64,000 nt of DNA. It comes from Apostichopus japonicus (Eukaryota > Echinodermata > Holothuroidea > Aspidochirotida > Stichopodidae). Below, in pieces: positions 15,076-27,753 of this stretch. Position 1 is the first letter of the stretch, and the number at the start of each line of letters is the position of its first letter. The stretch spans positions 22,713,376 through 22,777,375 of the forward strand of contig NC_092567.1 in assembly GCF_037975245.1 (NCBI RefSeq), read 5' to 3'. A program made the translations under genes and the position numbers. The notes under the pieces were generated by a model. That model was not told where the DNA came from and ran no database searches. It worked only from the letters and a program-made list of their open reading frames with translations.

Positions 15076-15105
15076 AGAACATATACTACACATGATCTTA
15101 GCCAA
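15076..15105 (-). pseudogene. U2 snRNA-like fragment
   Basis: On the minus strand TTGGCTAAGATCATGTGTAG and the following TATATGTTCT match the branch-site-pairing region of U2 snRNA (TTGGCTAAGATCAAGTGTAG then TATCTGTTCT) at about 28 of 30 positions. The sequence on both sides is not U2-like, so this is a fragment and not a working gene. A related string (GCCAATATATATAGA, plus strand) occurs again near 14913. Chance or SINE origin remains possible. Confidence 0.45.
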
Positions 15106-15114
15106 TATATATAG

Positions 15115-17830
15115 AGCTGCATAACTTTGTTGAAGTTAAGCTGCAATAATAATTATGTCGTATTGACTTAGGATGATCACTCGAAGAATTCCAGACTTTT
15201 ACAGGAGTGGAAACAGAAACAATGCTGATTGGAATCCAAACGATTTCAATGACTTTGCTAGGAGCTTTTGTTGATTCTGGTGAAGTTGTGTAACCGTATG
15301 TGAGTCTATACGGAGATACGACTGGAGAGAAAAGAGGTCGAAACACTTATAGTCAACATTACCTCATTACTGAATACAAATTTAAAAAAAAAGAAGCACT
15401 GAAGATTAAAGGCGGCAATTTGATAAGTGTAAGATATAAAGGGAAAGAAGGATATTGTGAGAACGAGAGGATCGCTCTTTATTATAATATGATAATGTGT
15501 TGTCGTTTGTCGAAGAACACTACGAAGGACGGTTGTTTGCCCTGCAGGCAGAAATATAGTGAGGCAGGTAAGAGGCAGCCGATAGAGTGGCCGGACGGCT
15601 TGGCGCACTGTAATAGCTGTAGAGCGAGACTCTCTTTGCATCAGGTTGCGCATGGAGGCGGACCATGCACGGCTTCCCGACTACTGCCTTTCGTAGACGC
15701 TGGCGCAAGCCTGTTGTCTAGTATCGGGATGGCGTTTCCGGGATGAAATTTGGAGTGAGTTAGTTGGTGGGTGTGGGGTGGGGTTGGTGTGGTTGTTATA
15801 TAATATTGGTCGCTTTTCTTTTTACTGTTTGTGGTTTGGGGTTGGCTTTTGGGGGCCGGTTTGTGGTGTTTTGTTTCTTTTGCTTCTGTTGGCCTTTGGG
15901 TCCGTGTCCTTTTCGCGGCACGTTAAACGCTGCGTTAGTGAGAGATTGATGGGTTTCAGTTTTCAGTTTTGCAGACTGGGATTGTTTTTGTTGACCTTTG
16001 GTCCGTGTCCGTTTCTTAGCACGTAAAAAGCACAGGTAAGACAATGCTGTTATGATATAATCTATGGATATGTATCAAATTGTATAGCCTTTCACGGGAA
16101 ATAAATCTGGCTGTAAATGTTTAAAACGCAAATGTTTCATAAAGCCCCATTATATTACCAAAGGTATATATATATATATTGGACAATGAACGAAGGTATA
16201 AGGAAAGGGTCGCTGTTGTCAGAAAGTCTCCTACGGGTATTCAATGAATAAGGGAGGAGGGGGGGGGGGGTATTACAGGGTTATCATATTTCATCCGTTG
16301 AAAAGTGGGACAATGCGTCCCTCCTTCCCCCTTTTGATGAAATTTTAGAGTTTAAATAGGGCTTCATATCGTTTTCCGCCAAGCCTATTAAGCCTAACTT
16401 ATGCGGCCACCGAAATATGTGTGTTGCACAAGATTTTATCATACTTCCGAACGGTCGCGTATCACACGTGTACTTTTTAAGTTTGCGCATGGTGAGAACA
16501 AAAAACAGTGATATTTTTGGAACGTCATAAAGACCTTTACAAAGTCGAAACAATTCAATTCACCGTTGCAGAACAAAATATTCTTCGTGTCAAAAAGGAA
16601 GAAAAATAAAAGAGGAGGGGGGAAAAAGCCCCGGACTCTCCCGATAAATCGTATTGTAATCCTATAGGAAAACTCAAGGCCATGCAGATACAAAACAGAT
16701 AGCGTGAACTTCCTATAAAAACTATGCATCATATTAGTGCTAAAAGGACGGACGGGTATCAGATTATGTTCATTAAAGTCAGTCTGCAATATATGTAGAG
16801 AATTGTAATTCATTTTGAGTACAGAATTGTTGGCAGGGATATGTTTGGCGGATCTATATGGGAAAAGTTATGATCAGTATGGTTGCTATGTCACGTGACA
16901 ATATCGGAGGGTTTCTTCGCCTGCCGACTGTTGGCACTGGGCTATATAAAGTTATTATATACATGACGTAAAATCGAAAGTATTCAATCATGTCTTGCAA
17001 CAGCAATCCGTTCAAATGATTGATAAACTAAGGCCACATAATTGCTATAAAGAACGTTCCAACTTGTAACTTTTTAGTTATGGTCCGACCCACCATGTTT
17101 ATGTCAATTGTAAGAGGAATTCTCATGTACAGCTGTAAATATTTCTTTTTGTTATTTAAATGAGTTGTTCAGTGGAGTATTCTCTGTAATCGTTTGGGAG
17201 AGCAGACATGGCTACTCGCCAGCTCACTGTCTAGTTTTGCGGGCGGGGGGGGGGGGGAGATTAGTTTCGTAAATGGGAAGCTTTTTTGTTACAGATTTTC
17301 TTATATACATTTGACCGTAAAGGCAGGATTCGTCTTAAATTGAACAGAGACGGATAAACGCAATTAAACTGACACGATTTTATATGATCATAATACATAC
17401 AACCGAGATAATGTAATGTATTTGTCTCTTTTCGACAAGGTAGTTCTACTTATGCTGACCTAAGTGACCCGTGGACTCCACCGAAGCAATATATATAAAT
17501 ATATATACATAATTATCCATGAATTATTATATATTGTGTTGACAAACTTACACACGTCGTGATCAGGATGTCATTAGAGCCAAACTTATGGAAGTTGGCG
17601 CTATTCATCAATTATAATATAGATTAGTTATATTTTATATACGATGAGCAGCTTCCGGTTTCAGTTATCACCGAAGCAAGTTGTACAGTAACATACTGCA
17701 TAGTACCCTTTCCACGATACCACCGTTTCTTTCGAATTGGGTATTTCAGACTGATCTTTATGCTGTTGGCTGCATGTCAGAGAACATTAGCTTCTCAAGG
17801 AATTTGAAAAAGTGATTTGAAAGTTTTTGG
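15115..17830. other. No supported gene
   Basis: Overlapping frames on both strands near 15300-15750 have no domain. A GT-rich block (15740-16030) contains a tandem TTTGG(G/T)CCGTGTCC duplicate about 100 bases apart. G runs occur at 16258 and 17245. Confidence 0.45.
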
Positions 17831-17836
17831 TACTAA

Positions 17837-18045
17837 TTTAGAATCCGTACCAATCGACCCTACTTCCTAACCCCTAACCCTATTCCCTACTTCCTTACCC
17901 TACTCCCTAACCCCTAACCATATTCCCTACTTCCTAACCATAATTCCTAACCCCTAACCCTACTCCTTAACCCTACTTTCTAACGCCTAACCTTATTCTG
18001 CCGATTCGAAGTAAGCTATCCCATTCATATGGTACGGATTCTAAA
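17837..18045. repeat. Inverted-repeat element with a telomere-like core
   Basis: A 16-base inverted pair, TTTAGAATCCGTACCA (17837-17852) and TGGTACGGATTCTAAA (18030-18045), encloses about 140 bases of degenerate CCCTAA-like repeats (17856-17996). The flanks on both sides carry a similar AAGTTTTT-containing string, possibly part of a target duplication. It is too degenerate to be a functional telomere and looks like a MITE whose core is a telomere-like minisatellite. Confidence 0.6.
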
Positions 18046-18967
18046 GTTAGGCCAAGTTTTTAGTAAGTGTTTCGTCAAGGCTTTTTTTCTCAGGAGTTAG
18101 GCCTATACTGTCATACTAATTTAGGCCGTCGTAAGTAGCTTACGGGAGTGTAGGCCTATACTACAGTAGCCTAACGTTAGGCCTTAAAACTGTTTAGTTT
18201 AGTAGAATGATTAGGAGCAACGTCCCCATCAAGAACTGTGAGAAAAATTAGCTGAACACAAAAACATCAAATTCCTTTTAATATTCTTAAAATAAATCAA
18301 AGTAACAGTTTTTAAATTACTAAGCTCAGGCCTACATTAGTTTCATTGGAAGGTTTGCATGTATTGTTAGGATTGAATCCAAGTGTCAATCACAGGTATA
18401 GCCTAGGATAGTGTAAAACACGATGGATATTTTTGGCAGAGATCATGAACGTCATGGGTAATTCCCCGGTTGTCTCATCACCCATTTGAAATCAAAATGA
18501 TTCATTAAAGTGATCAAAGACTATAGCTTGAAGACTGATTTATCCAGTCATAGATTTAACTTCCAGCTTCGAAGCAATAAATGAATTAAGTTTTTCTTCA
18601 GCTACATATGTCCTAGTGATTGCAATAATATACATGTTAGCTCAGCATATACAGTAGCCCCTAGAAGGAACATAAATGAATGCATTGTTTTTTGTGGTTC
18701 CATCTAGCTAAAGTTTTGGCAAATAAGTTATATAATAGTCATGATTGTGTGAGTAGCAAAGAGATATTTTTTAGATTGTTGGAAAGGAATGCATGGTGCT
18801 GACTTGAGGATTTATCTGCACTAATGATCAGCTAATGATTGTAAAACGAATTATCTGCTTTTTAAATTTATTTGATTGTGTTTTAACTTTGGTCTTGGTT
18901 TCCATCAATGACAGGATCAAGACTACTTTGACCGAAGGCAGAGCAGAGGGCAATAGCAAACATCACC

Positions 18968-19241
18968 ATGTCTGAACATAGGCTGATGCTCTTTAAGCTA
19001 TCACAGAGTCTTAACAAGAAGATTTGTGCTGATTTGGGTCAGCTCTATGGATTACCAGCTGGATTTTATGATGACATTGAGAGAAATACACCTGGCTTAA
19101 CTCTGATCAAAGCTCTGGAGCAGAGAAGGATAATCTGTGAGGATGCGAATATAATGAAAAAATTTCATGACAATTTGGTGATTGTGGAAGCACACACTTC
19201 AGCTAAAATACTTTGTGACTCTTATCCTCAGTGGAACACAG
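18968..19241 (+). CDS. Death-effector-domain exon (DED-A), first coding exon of a DED protein
   Basis: This exon encodes 91 residues that I read as a death-effector domain (six-helix death-fold, protein interaction in apoptosis and immune signalling). It is clearly paralogous to the DED exon at 29984: both share EHR near the start, YGLPA near residue 27, PGLxLxxALEQR in the middle and an ILxxFxxxL stretch later. The start is the ATG in a strong Kozak context (ATCACCATGT); a splice acceptor at 18913-18914 suggests a 5'UTR exon beginning at 18915, so a non-coding first exon should lie upstream. The donor is ACACAG|GTAAGA with phase 1. It can join the small exon at 21025, or directly the death-domain exon at 32545, which accepts the same phase. 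The charged RxDL motif of vertebrate DEDs is not obvious near the end. DED is the best fit; another death-fold class is possible. Confidence 0.75.
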
Positions 19242-19649
19242 GTAAGATGAAAACATTTTACAAATATGGAAGATTGTATTGTACACATTTTCTTTCTTTA
19301 CAAGGACTGATGTCATGTTTAGTAACGTTGATCTATCTTATCACATAAAGTACAAGAAGCTTGTTGTTCAGGTCAATGGTCATTTCAGGACAGCCTGTGT
19401 CATTGTGAATTTATTGTTTGTCACATCACACTGCTTTTCACTGTATTACTAATATCAAGTATGTTGTACATCAGGTTTATATGCAGAAAATAGCTGAATG
19501 TTACATCATCAAAACCACTATGCATTTTTGCATTATGGTCTTTCTGAGTATGATGAAATCTACTGCCAAAGGCAGAGTGGCAGCCCTGGTGGCTGGTGCT
19601 GAGCATGTCATGTCCACAACCCTTATCCACCATGCAATACTATGACTGA

Positions 19650-19880
19650 AATAAATAGGACCCAGCTGCCTGGCATGCATATATGGTCCCGAGTTTGAGT
19701 CACTCCAAGATTAATTTATGTTGTCTAGTTACAGTCTAGTTGTTGACAATTGACAATTCATAATCATGGATGTTAAAATATGAATCTAAGAGACTGACTT
19801 CGGTCAGCTTGCTGCTTTGATAAGCCAATGATGGCTTCTTCGCGAGTTCCTGCTTGCAGGAGGATCCAAAATACATATAT
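19650..19880 (+). mobile_element. tRNA-derived SINE (second family), plus strand copy
   Basis: This copy matches the element at 36414-36632 in the opposite orientation along more than 200 bases, including CGAGTTTGAGTCACTCC and the TCCTGCTTGCAGGAGGATC end with its small hairpin. The tRNA-like 5' head is less well preserved here. Confidence 0.68.
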
Positions 19881-20671
19881 ATCTTATTAAAATGGTCCAT
19901 TAAACCATATATTGTATTTGCCAATATATGACTATGCACACCACAAAGTGTGTTTTTAGGTGGCGCTACCCAGCCTACCCTAGTGGTGACACAAAAACCT
20001 GCACAAGCTCTCTCTTATAGTTTTCACTCTTTTGAGCCCTTTTTGAACTTTGTGATGTACAACATGAATTTGAGATTGCATCACCAGATGCCCTTATGAT
20101 TAACAATGGAGATTTCAAGTTCAACTACCACAGCTTCAGAAAGAGCAATGTACATTTCTATGAACATGTTACCTGCGAGGTACAGCTACCCTGGATTTGC
20201 TCTATTCAAATGTAAAGGACGCATACAGTTCCATTCAATGACCACCCCTTGGCAAAGCCGATCATAACCTGAATAATTTTTAAATAATCTCTGCAAATTG
20301 TCATATTTTAATGTTCGTCCTGAAAATTTTGGATATCGTCTCTATAATGGTAAACTTACAGGGGTTTGGGTGCTACTGCTTCATATGTTGTCATGGCAAT
20401 GTGAATAAAACTGAAAAGAATCGTGTTGATACAGTAGTAGTGTCAAGAATGTGGAAATAGTGGATGGGGGTGTCTCAGCCTTAAGTCGACTTTAGTCTAC
20501 CAGTGCCTCCTCTACAGTCCAAGTTAGACTCCATATGAGATGATTCTAGCCATCCTCTTCAAGATTTACTTCATGATAGGCAAATAAACACTATTAAACA
20601 GAGGCATTGGCAGGATGAGACTCCTGAGTCTCCAAACAAAAAAAGCACCGAGATTATTTAATAAAATAATA

Positions 20672-20745
20672 ATAATATAAAGCATTTATATAGCGACTAA
20701 CATCACAAAGGCCACTAAGCGCTTTACAGTAAAAGGTGAAACGGA
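20672..20745 (-). repeat. SINE tail fragment, minus strand
   Basis: On the minus strand CTGTAAAGCGCTTAG and CGCTATATAAATGC resemble the GCGCTATATAA tails of the SINEs at 37.1, 59.8 and 61.9 kb. It is flanked by an AATAATAATA tract. Confidence 0.45.
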
Positions 20746-21024
20746 AAAATGCAAAACTACAAAACTGCAAAATAACAAACAACGAATAAAAACACTAAAA
20801 AACACCTAAAAGAACAGGAGATACAAATAGACATGGTAAAAAGGCGGTTAAAGGTATAAGAAAGTTAAAGTATGGAAAAAGTTATAAAATGTCATTGTTA
20901 AAAAGATATGTTTTTTTTATGTTTTTTTTATTTCATCCCGCCTGCAAGGAAGCTTTCTAATGAAATCTTTACTTCATGTTTTATACACTTTAAACATATT
21001 ATTTATTTTCTTTAATTGCTGCAG

Positions 21025-21095
21025 CAGCGCCTTCAATCAAAAATGAAACCACAGAACATGGAGGTCCAGTAATGAAACCTTTCAATAATTGGTGA
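21025..21095 (+). CDS. Probable second exon of the DED-A gene, ending in a stop
   Basis: A pyrimidine-rich acceptor (TTTAATTGCTGCAG) precedes this stretch, which continues the DED-A frame exactly (phase 1 in) with 23 mainly polar residues, starting AAPSIKNE and ending PFNNW before TGA at 21093-21095. A GTGAGG donor overlaps the stop (GT at 21092-21093). If it is used and joined to the next good acceptor I see (near 22916), the frame still stops at once (TG+A). Either way the product would be a DED-only protein of about 113-114 residues. The exon is inferred from splice signals and phase only; no domain supports it, and an unseen downstream exon could change the ending. Confidence 0.45.
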
Positions 21096-21212
21096 GGCTC
21101 TCAACTATTTCTAAGAGTAAAAACTGGCAGTTTTTTAGATAATTTGTATACTACATCTTTTGCTTACTAATGAAAACAGTCAAAGTTGGCTCTCAATTGA
21201 TAAGTTTCATTT

Positions 21213-21776
21213 CATTTCATTTTCATTTCATTTTCATTTATTGAAACCAGTATAAATATAGCATATTTATAAAAAGGATTACACATGTCAAACTAAAAAT
21301 AAATAAAAATGAAAACTATAATAGATAAGATGTTCAAATGATTGCACATCAAGAAAGCGTTAAAACTATATACATTACTAGAACTAGATGAAACAATTAA
21401 AGAATATGAAAACCGTGATAGATAAGATGTTCAAAAGATTGCACAACAAGAAAGTGTTAAAACTATATACATTACTAGAACTAGGTGAAACAATGAGTAA
21501 AATTAAATGAGAGGTTCCAAATGACCAAATTGAATGTATATTGCAGCACGGTAGATGAAAGAGTTCTTTTAAAGTTGAATTCTATATTTTGGCAAGATAT
21601 GAGGGTTCCTAAGATTCCTGGTAGCTTTCACCAACAGACAATTAAGTGGCCCATGTAGTGGGTGATCTTTGTTATCTCTAATTTTATTTGTCATCCTTAC
21701 AAATTCGTTCTTTGCAGCTGTGTTTACTTGATCCTTCAGTGATAGCTGGCTTACATTCAATATACGTGAAGTATAC
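21213..21776 (-). mobile_element. 5'-truncated LINE 3' end with tandem tail
   Basis: On the minus strand a short frame (about 21760-21569) contains VRMTNKIRDNKDHPLHG, a C-terminal LINE-type pattern, followed by a 3'UTR-like region and an AT-rich tail of ATGAAATGAA-type repeats at 21210-21240. Inside the 3' part a roughly 100-bp unit is tandemly duplicated (21310-21490). This is a dead fragment abutting the MITE at 21781. Confidence 0.6.
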
Positions 21777-21780
21777 TTAA

Positions 21781-22388
21781 AGCAGCATTTTGCGTTTGGT
21801 CGCCGTTTTCTACTTTATTGACGTGTCCATCGATTTTTTTACATATATCAATCACAAAACAGCAAACTAAGATATTAGCCAAGTTTTTTTCCTGCCAACA
21901 ACTTTAATTGGCGAGTAATTAAGGATATTTGCAGATAATGAGAAGAGTGTCCTTGACAAATTCCACAGTTAAAATTAATCGCATACAGTTCCGCCAAACC
22001 CATTAGTTTGAATTCAACCAATCAGAGATGCAGGTTTAGTTATGAGCCGTTGCTAAATATAGATTCAAGACTTTGCGTTGGTACAACCAGGGAGATGTAA
22101 TGGAACTCCCTGGTACAACTGCAATATAGACTGTACACAAATCAAGCATGGTGTTGTATTGGTCAATGACTTTTGTAGTGTTTAAATATTCATATTATGG
22201 GCGAGGTTTATTGGGTTCTAACAGTAAATATCTTGGAGAAAAACAAAGTTGAGAATTGCCAGTTTTTCGACTTTTATGCCACCATGTGAAGTAAGATTTA
22301 AATAGATAAGCTAGTTATGTATGTCGTTATGACATAGTGGAGTCAGTGAGGTTGAGAAAAATCATAGAAAAGGACGCAAATTGCTGCT
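21781..22388. mobile_element. MITE with TTAA flanks
   Basis: The terminal inverted ends start AGCAGCATTTTGCGT and, read inward from the right, AGCAGCAATTTGCGT. They are flanked by TTAA at 21777-21780 and 22389-22392. TTAA target duplication fits piggyBac- or Kolobok-type elements. It is non-coding and 608 bp long, and contains an internal small inverted repeat around the string AGGGAGATGTAATGGAACTC. Confidence 0.7.
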
Positions 22389-23329
22389 TTAAGTCAAAAT
22401 GTCAAAACCATGATTGTGCTGATGAGATAAAAGATGTTTAATATCGTCTTCACTTATGGTTGCCTACTGCATGTCAACAACAAATTAAGGTTTTTCATCT
22501 GGAGCTGGAACTTTTTTGATAGAAACAGCTTAGGAGAATTTGAATTTTCTCTGGAGCAATATGAAACTGGTTTGGAGCTACAGTATTTCCAACTTTTGCC
22601 ACATTTTCAATATAATGGTGGAAAATTCATGGGATCTGTAGCAAAACCGTCTACTAGTACTTTGTTTAGCTGAATAAGGATCCTGATTCTTTGGATTCTT
22701 AGGAATTTTTTTTGTACTGTCATTTCTATATTCTTCAGAAAACAGGATATGTTTTTGAAAAGTTCTTTCGTCTGTCTGAAAAGCGAGCAGGAGCTAATGT
22801 GCTCAGAGTAAATTAAATTTGTTTTGTTAATTCAGCAAAACACAGGAAAAGAATAAGTTTATCAGAATTACCTTAAGTCAGGATGTATCATTGTTGATCT
22901 TTTTGCTTAATTTCAGAGTGGGAGTTCAAGACAGTGTGAAGCCCGGAGATTGCAAAGAGTTGAGCGTTAAGAAAAATTCTTATCTGTTATTACGCACAAT
23001 AATCATGGGCTTGAAGCAGAGCTTGAAGAGGTCACTCATTTATACTATTTTTTTTAAAAACTACAGACTTAGGTTTATTAAAAAACGATAGCAATTTTAA
23101 AGGCCATTTGACAATCTTTCCCTGTCAGGTATGGACTTCTTGGTTCTTTCTCACGTAATTATTATTAAAAGAGGGGGGGGGGGGGATCAGCAGGAGGAGG
23201 GAGATGCATTTATTTGTAGTGTTACATAAGTAACATCTTGACAATTTTTTGATGGAATATATGCGATGGTGATTGCGTGTGTGTGCGTGTGTGTGTGTGT
23301 ATATGTGACGCCCTTGACTCGTAAACACG

Positions 23330-23940
23330 ATAACTCAACAATGGCAAGTTGGATTGAAGTGATACTTGCTACATAGATGCGCCATACTGAGTAGAAGAAC
23401 CAAATTGATTTTGATGCTCATCTCATGAATAATTAGGAGGTCACGGGGTCAAACGTAAAAATCTCCAAATGCTAATAACTCCGCAACCAAAAGTCAGTAT
23501 TTATTTACACTTGGTATTAATGTGTTGGTAGATAGCGGGTTCATGGTGATTTATGTTCAAATTGATATTATGCTTTTATATTAGAGGGCCGGGATTGAGT
23601 TTTTTTTCACTAAAATAGCTTATAAACATGGTAACTGAACAATGACAAGTTGGATTGAAGTCACACTAGGTACATATATGTGCCATAGTGAGTAGAAGAG
23701 CCCTCGTGATTTTGGTGCTCATCTCAAGAATATTAATGAGGTCACAGGGTCAAATGTAAACTTTTTCAGAATTGAATCATACTTTGTGTGAAGGTGTTGG
23801 TAGATAGCGGGAACATGATAATGTATGTTCAATGTGATATTATGCACATTTATTATGGGGCAGGGCTTGAGTTGATATTTGCTAAATATAGCTTGTTTAC
23901 ATGGTAAGTTAACATATTTAGTAGGTAGGTCCACAGTCAG
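23330..23940. repeat. Two diverged copies of a roughly 302-bp tandem unit
   Basis: The string AAGTTGGATTGAAGT recurs at about 23345 and 23647. The surrounding sequence (GTAGATAGCGGG, TCATCTCA, GAGGTCAC) is repeated in the same order. It belongs to the dispersed family also found at 34.7, 35.1 and 39.2 kb. Confidence 0.7.
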
Positions 23941-23999
23941 TGAAAGAACCTTCTGATCAATTTAATCAACAATGAAGAAAGCTTGGAATTATAATCTCA

Positions 24000-26000
24000 A
24001 ATTTTTGGCAAGGAATCACAATTAGCCCACTGGCTTTCTGGTTTCTTTAATTATTCAAAAGCACACCATTTTTTATGTTAATTAGAACACAGGTTTAAAT
24101 TGACAGTTGAGTTTGTTTTGTAGATGATCCAGTATCCATTTTCTGAAATTTTCATAAATATGTTCATATTGGTAACAGGTGTTGGTCAAAGTAATTAAGT
24201 ACATGAGTAATTAAATAGGTGTTAAACTTTTATCTTACTGTACTGGTGGATTTGTTGATGTATCGATATTTGGTTGTGAACAACGTTCAGTTAGGTCAAA
24301 GGTCCAAATATTTTTGCAAATAACTGATAACTGAAATATGCTGCAATGATTGCCAACAATTAGAGTAAAATAGCTGTTTATATTTTAAATCATTTTACAG
24401 ATTGAATTTTCTTTATTTTTTTTATGTTGAACTACCTTTATGTTTTTCCTATCTTAAATATTAATTATTATCCTAAAGTGAAACAATCTTTTCTTTGTGT
24501 TTTCTCATAATTTGGAAATGTTTTTTTAATGTTACGTTCACACAGTACTTGTGTGTGTACCTTGAAGACCATCAAGTTAGGTTGAGTTTCAGTGCTACTG
24601 GTTTAAGTCTTTCGACATCATTATGAACAAAGTGGCTGAATTACTGAGTCTAAGAGATGGGTTCGTTCAGTCCTTTGGTTTGTCTGGTTTATACTCTTAC
24701 TGTGGCATCATTATTAACTGTTTAAGCTGTTTTGAGCTGTTTTTATTTTGGGTTATCATTTTGCAAAGTCCTAAACAAGTCATTGAATATTCATAAATAT
24801 TGACGTTAATTTGAATCCAACCTAGAGATCTATATGATTGCTTTAATACAGCAATTTCGTCCCACTCAGACAATTTTATCGTGCCAAAAATATTTTACTT
24901 TAGTATATTATATTGTTTCATTTACAAGTCATCATGAATAAGGTCATTTTTCCCACCGATGTAACTCGGTGGTCAGGACTACAGTTTGTTTTTTCCCTTT
25001 CATGTTTCTGCTGTTTCCTTTTGTGGTGGAACATTATCCCATGAGATTGAAGGGAATTCAGCACAAAATGTACTTTTAAAGTCATCTGTTCCAGACAATT
25101 ATAGTGTCACATGAAACTTCAATGTGCAAGTATTCTGAAGTTTTGCGAGGGGGGAGGGGAAGGTAGAGGGAAAGAGAGAGAGAGAGGGGGGGGGGATTTG
25201 CCAATTGACTTGTTTTGAGTCATAACTACAGTAATAAAATAAGAAGTAAAGAATTACATCCCTGCAACCTCTGTTAGTAGCAGTCCAGACCCAGTACAAT
25301 AGCAACACAATTTCCTCAGCAAACTATATACTTGGGAGCTGTACAACTGAATAGAGACCTGTGCATTGTGGTGTGCCATTTCTTCCATCTATTCTGCTTT
25401 GTTCATGGATTCCAAAAGAGATTCTTTTCTACAGTATAAAGCAACTCTTAAAACATGATAGAAATTACAGATTGGTCTCTTACAACTCTGGGCATCAATA
25501 ATTTTGGTCTCAAAGATTGGCTGTTCAATTAGAGGAGTTGAAATTTGTTGCCCACCACACTTCCTGCTGGGGGGTGGGGGGAGTGATAGGAGGGGCGGGG
25601 CAGAGCAGTTATGGATTGCTGATATGGTGAATCACTATTTTGCTTTTATTTTCAATTTATATTTTGAAAATATTTAAATGTTTACCAGCCTCCTCTTCTC
25701 GGTAAGTGACGGTATGGTATGGCTCATTAGATGTAAAACAAACGTATGTTAATATTTTTGTTTAATTTGTAATTCATAGATCATGAAATACCCATTAATT
25801 TATTTTTACTCGATTGATTTCCCTGACGCATCTCTGTATAAGAATTAGTGGCATGCCCAAAAGGGGGACTGATGGGTCCATGCCCCTAACCCACCTCTGT
25901 TCATCAGTGGGGGGAGATGGTTCAGCTGGAGAATTTTGCATTTGGCCCAGGAAGAACAGGACCACTACTATAGGTGTACCCCACTCCCCTTTTCTTTTCA
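24000..26000. other. No supported exon
   Basis: AT-rich with GA-rich and G-rich patches at 25145-25197 and 25568-25600. It could hold non-coding exons of the DED-A gene, but none is identifiable. Confidence 0.4.
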
Positions 26001-26029
26001 AACACACAAAAAGGGTTTATTAGCAACAC

Positions 26030-26860
26030 CTATCTTAGGGCTACTTCTATAGACCTAACTTATAGTCTACATACACCTCAGAATGAACTAATGTGACAAC
26101 TATATTTTAAACAAAATATTCCGGGGGGGGGAGACCACCACCACCCCACACAGGGGACAGCTTCAAGGACCCCAACGCAACATCCCCTCCATGATGAAAT
26201 CCTTCATTTGCCTCTGGCCCCTCCCATAAAGATTCAGACCCTTACCTTAATCAGTTGGGGTGAAGTTTGAGTTAATTATTATTTATCACCGCAACCTTTC
26301 ATTTATAACTACTTATGAAAACCTGAAATATAGAGAATAACTTAATTCTCAGAGTTCACCATTTGACTTCTACCAAAAAAAAAAAAATAATAATAATCCT
26401 GTCCATGGAAGTTGGCTTCAATGACTCCATGATAGCACCCCCTACTTTATAAAATCATTCATTCACATCAGTCTCTCACATAATGACTCAGGTCATTTAA
26501 GTTTGTCAGGGCAATTTTTGAGTTTATCATTATTTCTTAGCAGCTACTTGTATAGACTTAACATTTATTCCTCAGAATGCACCATATTGTTGTTTGAAAC
26601 CCCTACATAGGGGGTCAGGCAACAATATCCCCAAAATGCAGACCCTGACCACCTTTATAGAAACCATTCGTTCACCTCCAGGCAGCGCTTCCAGAAAAGT
26701 TCAGCTCCAGATCTTAATCGGTCTGGGGAAATTTGAATCACCTTTCAAATCCTGTGATGCCAAAGATAAGAATGAGTACTATGTGACAGTATCTGCCTTC
26801 AGTGCAAAAATAAAATTATTGTGCCAAAATGTTCCCATCTCTCTATAAAAAGTTGTTTGG
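26030..26860. repeat. Diverged tandem repeats, about three units
   Basis: Phrases such as CTACTT(C/G)TATAGAC, CCTCAGAATG, and CATTC(A/G)TTCAC followed by a CTC-rich part recur about every 250-300 bases with heavy decay. A short 84-codon frame at 26594 lies within it and is not convincing as a gene. Confidence 0.5.
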
Positions 26861-27753
26861 GTACTCGAATGACTTTTTTAATAAAGATTGCTACTTGAAA
26901 TTATCCATTGGTGTGTATTGATTTGTTTTTTTCTTCCGTTTTTTCTTTTCCCAGTTTCGAGTTGTTAGGATTTGTTTTAAGCTTGATAATATATTAATGT
27001 ATTTGAAGCAAAGCTTACACGCACAGTGGAGTGGCTTGGGAGAGGTTGTAGGCGTTACAGTAGCCTACATCACAGTATGCTTGTTTCATATGAAAGATCT
27101 GTTGTTTGAACTTTCAAATCTATCAAAAGAATCATACTTTAAGAGACCTCAAATCTGAATATTCCTCCTCCCAGATTTTAGTCAATAGGTTGCAAATTCC
27201 CCATTGCATGCTTCAGCTCATAGCAATGAACATGTTAGACAGATTGGCAGATAAGATTAAAGAAATTCATGAGTCTATTTTGATTATCTCTCACACGAGG
27301 TCTGACCAGGGCGAGCAGAATGCCAGGCCCGGGGGTGGGGGGAGATTAAATGATGCATACAGTATTCTCATTTTTATAAGATACTTAAGCAGAAATGAAA
27401 ATCTGGAAGAATGGGCCCTGTGACAAAACCTGCCCTGGGGCTGGACCTGGCTTTGATGTTCTTATTTGTCCCTCCCACAATGTCAGAAATTGTTATAGCA
27501 GCTTAAGAAAGTGAAAAATTTCAAGGGGGTCTTGGTGACATAATGGTCCCAGGGGCCTGACCATGGCCCTATATTTACACTTCAGTTTGCCCACCTGTTT
27601 ATAGTAGGGGATGGTTCACTGCTAAGATGTTAAGTTGTCCAGGGGAGTTGATGTTCCCTGATCCTCTTTTTGAAATTTTGGAAAATGAGGGCAGCTTGGA
27701 AGCAAAATGGTGCTAATTGTTGTAACTTTTGAAACAACGTTGAAGAACTTTCA

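Noticed and set aside
15300..15746. Protein-coding gene with overlapping long frames
   Set aside because: Frames overlap on both strands without domain, Kozak or splice support, and lie next to repeat-derived sequence.
17856..17996. True telomere or chromosome end
   Set aside because: The repeats are degenerate, short, internal and bounded by an inverted pair with normal sequence on both sides.
22891..23091. Coding exon continuing DED-A
   Set aside because: A good acceptor exists near 22916, but joining the 21025 exon in phase gives an immediate stop; it could only be 3'UTR or an exon of another transcript.
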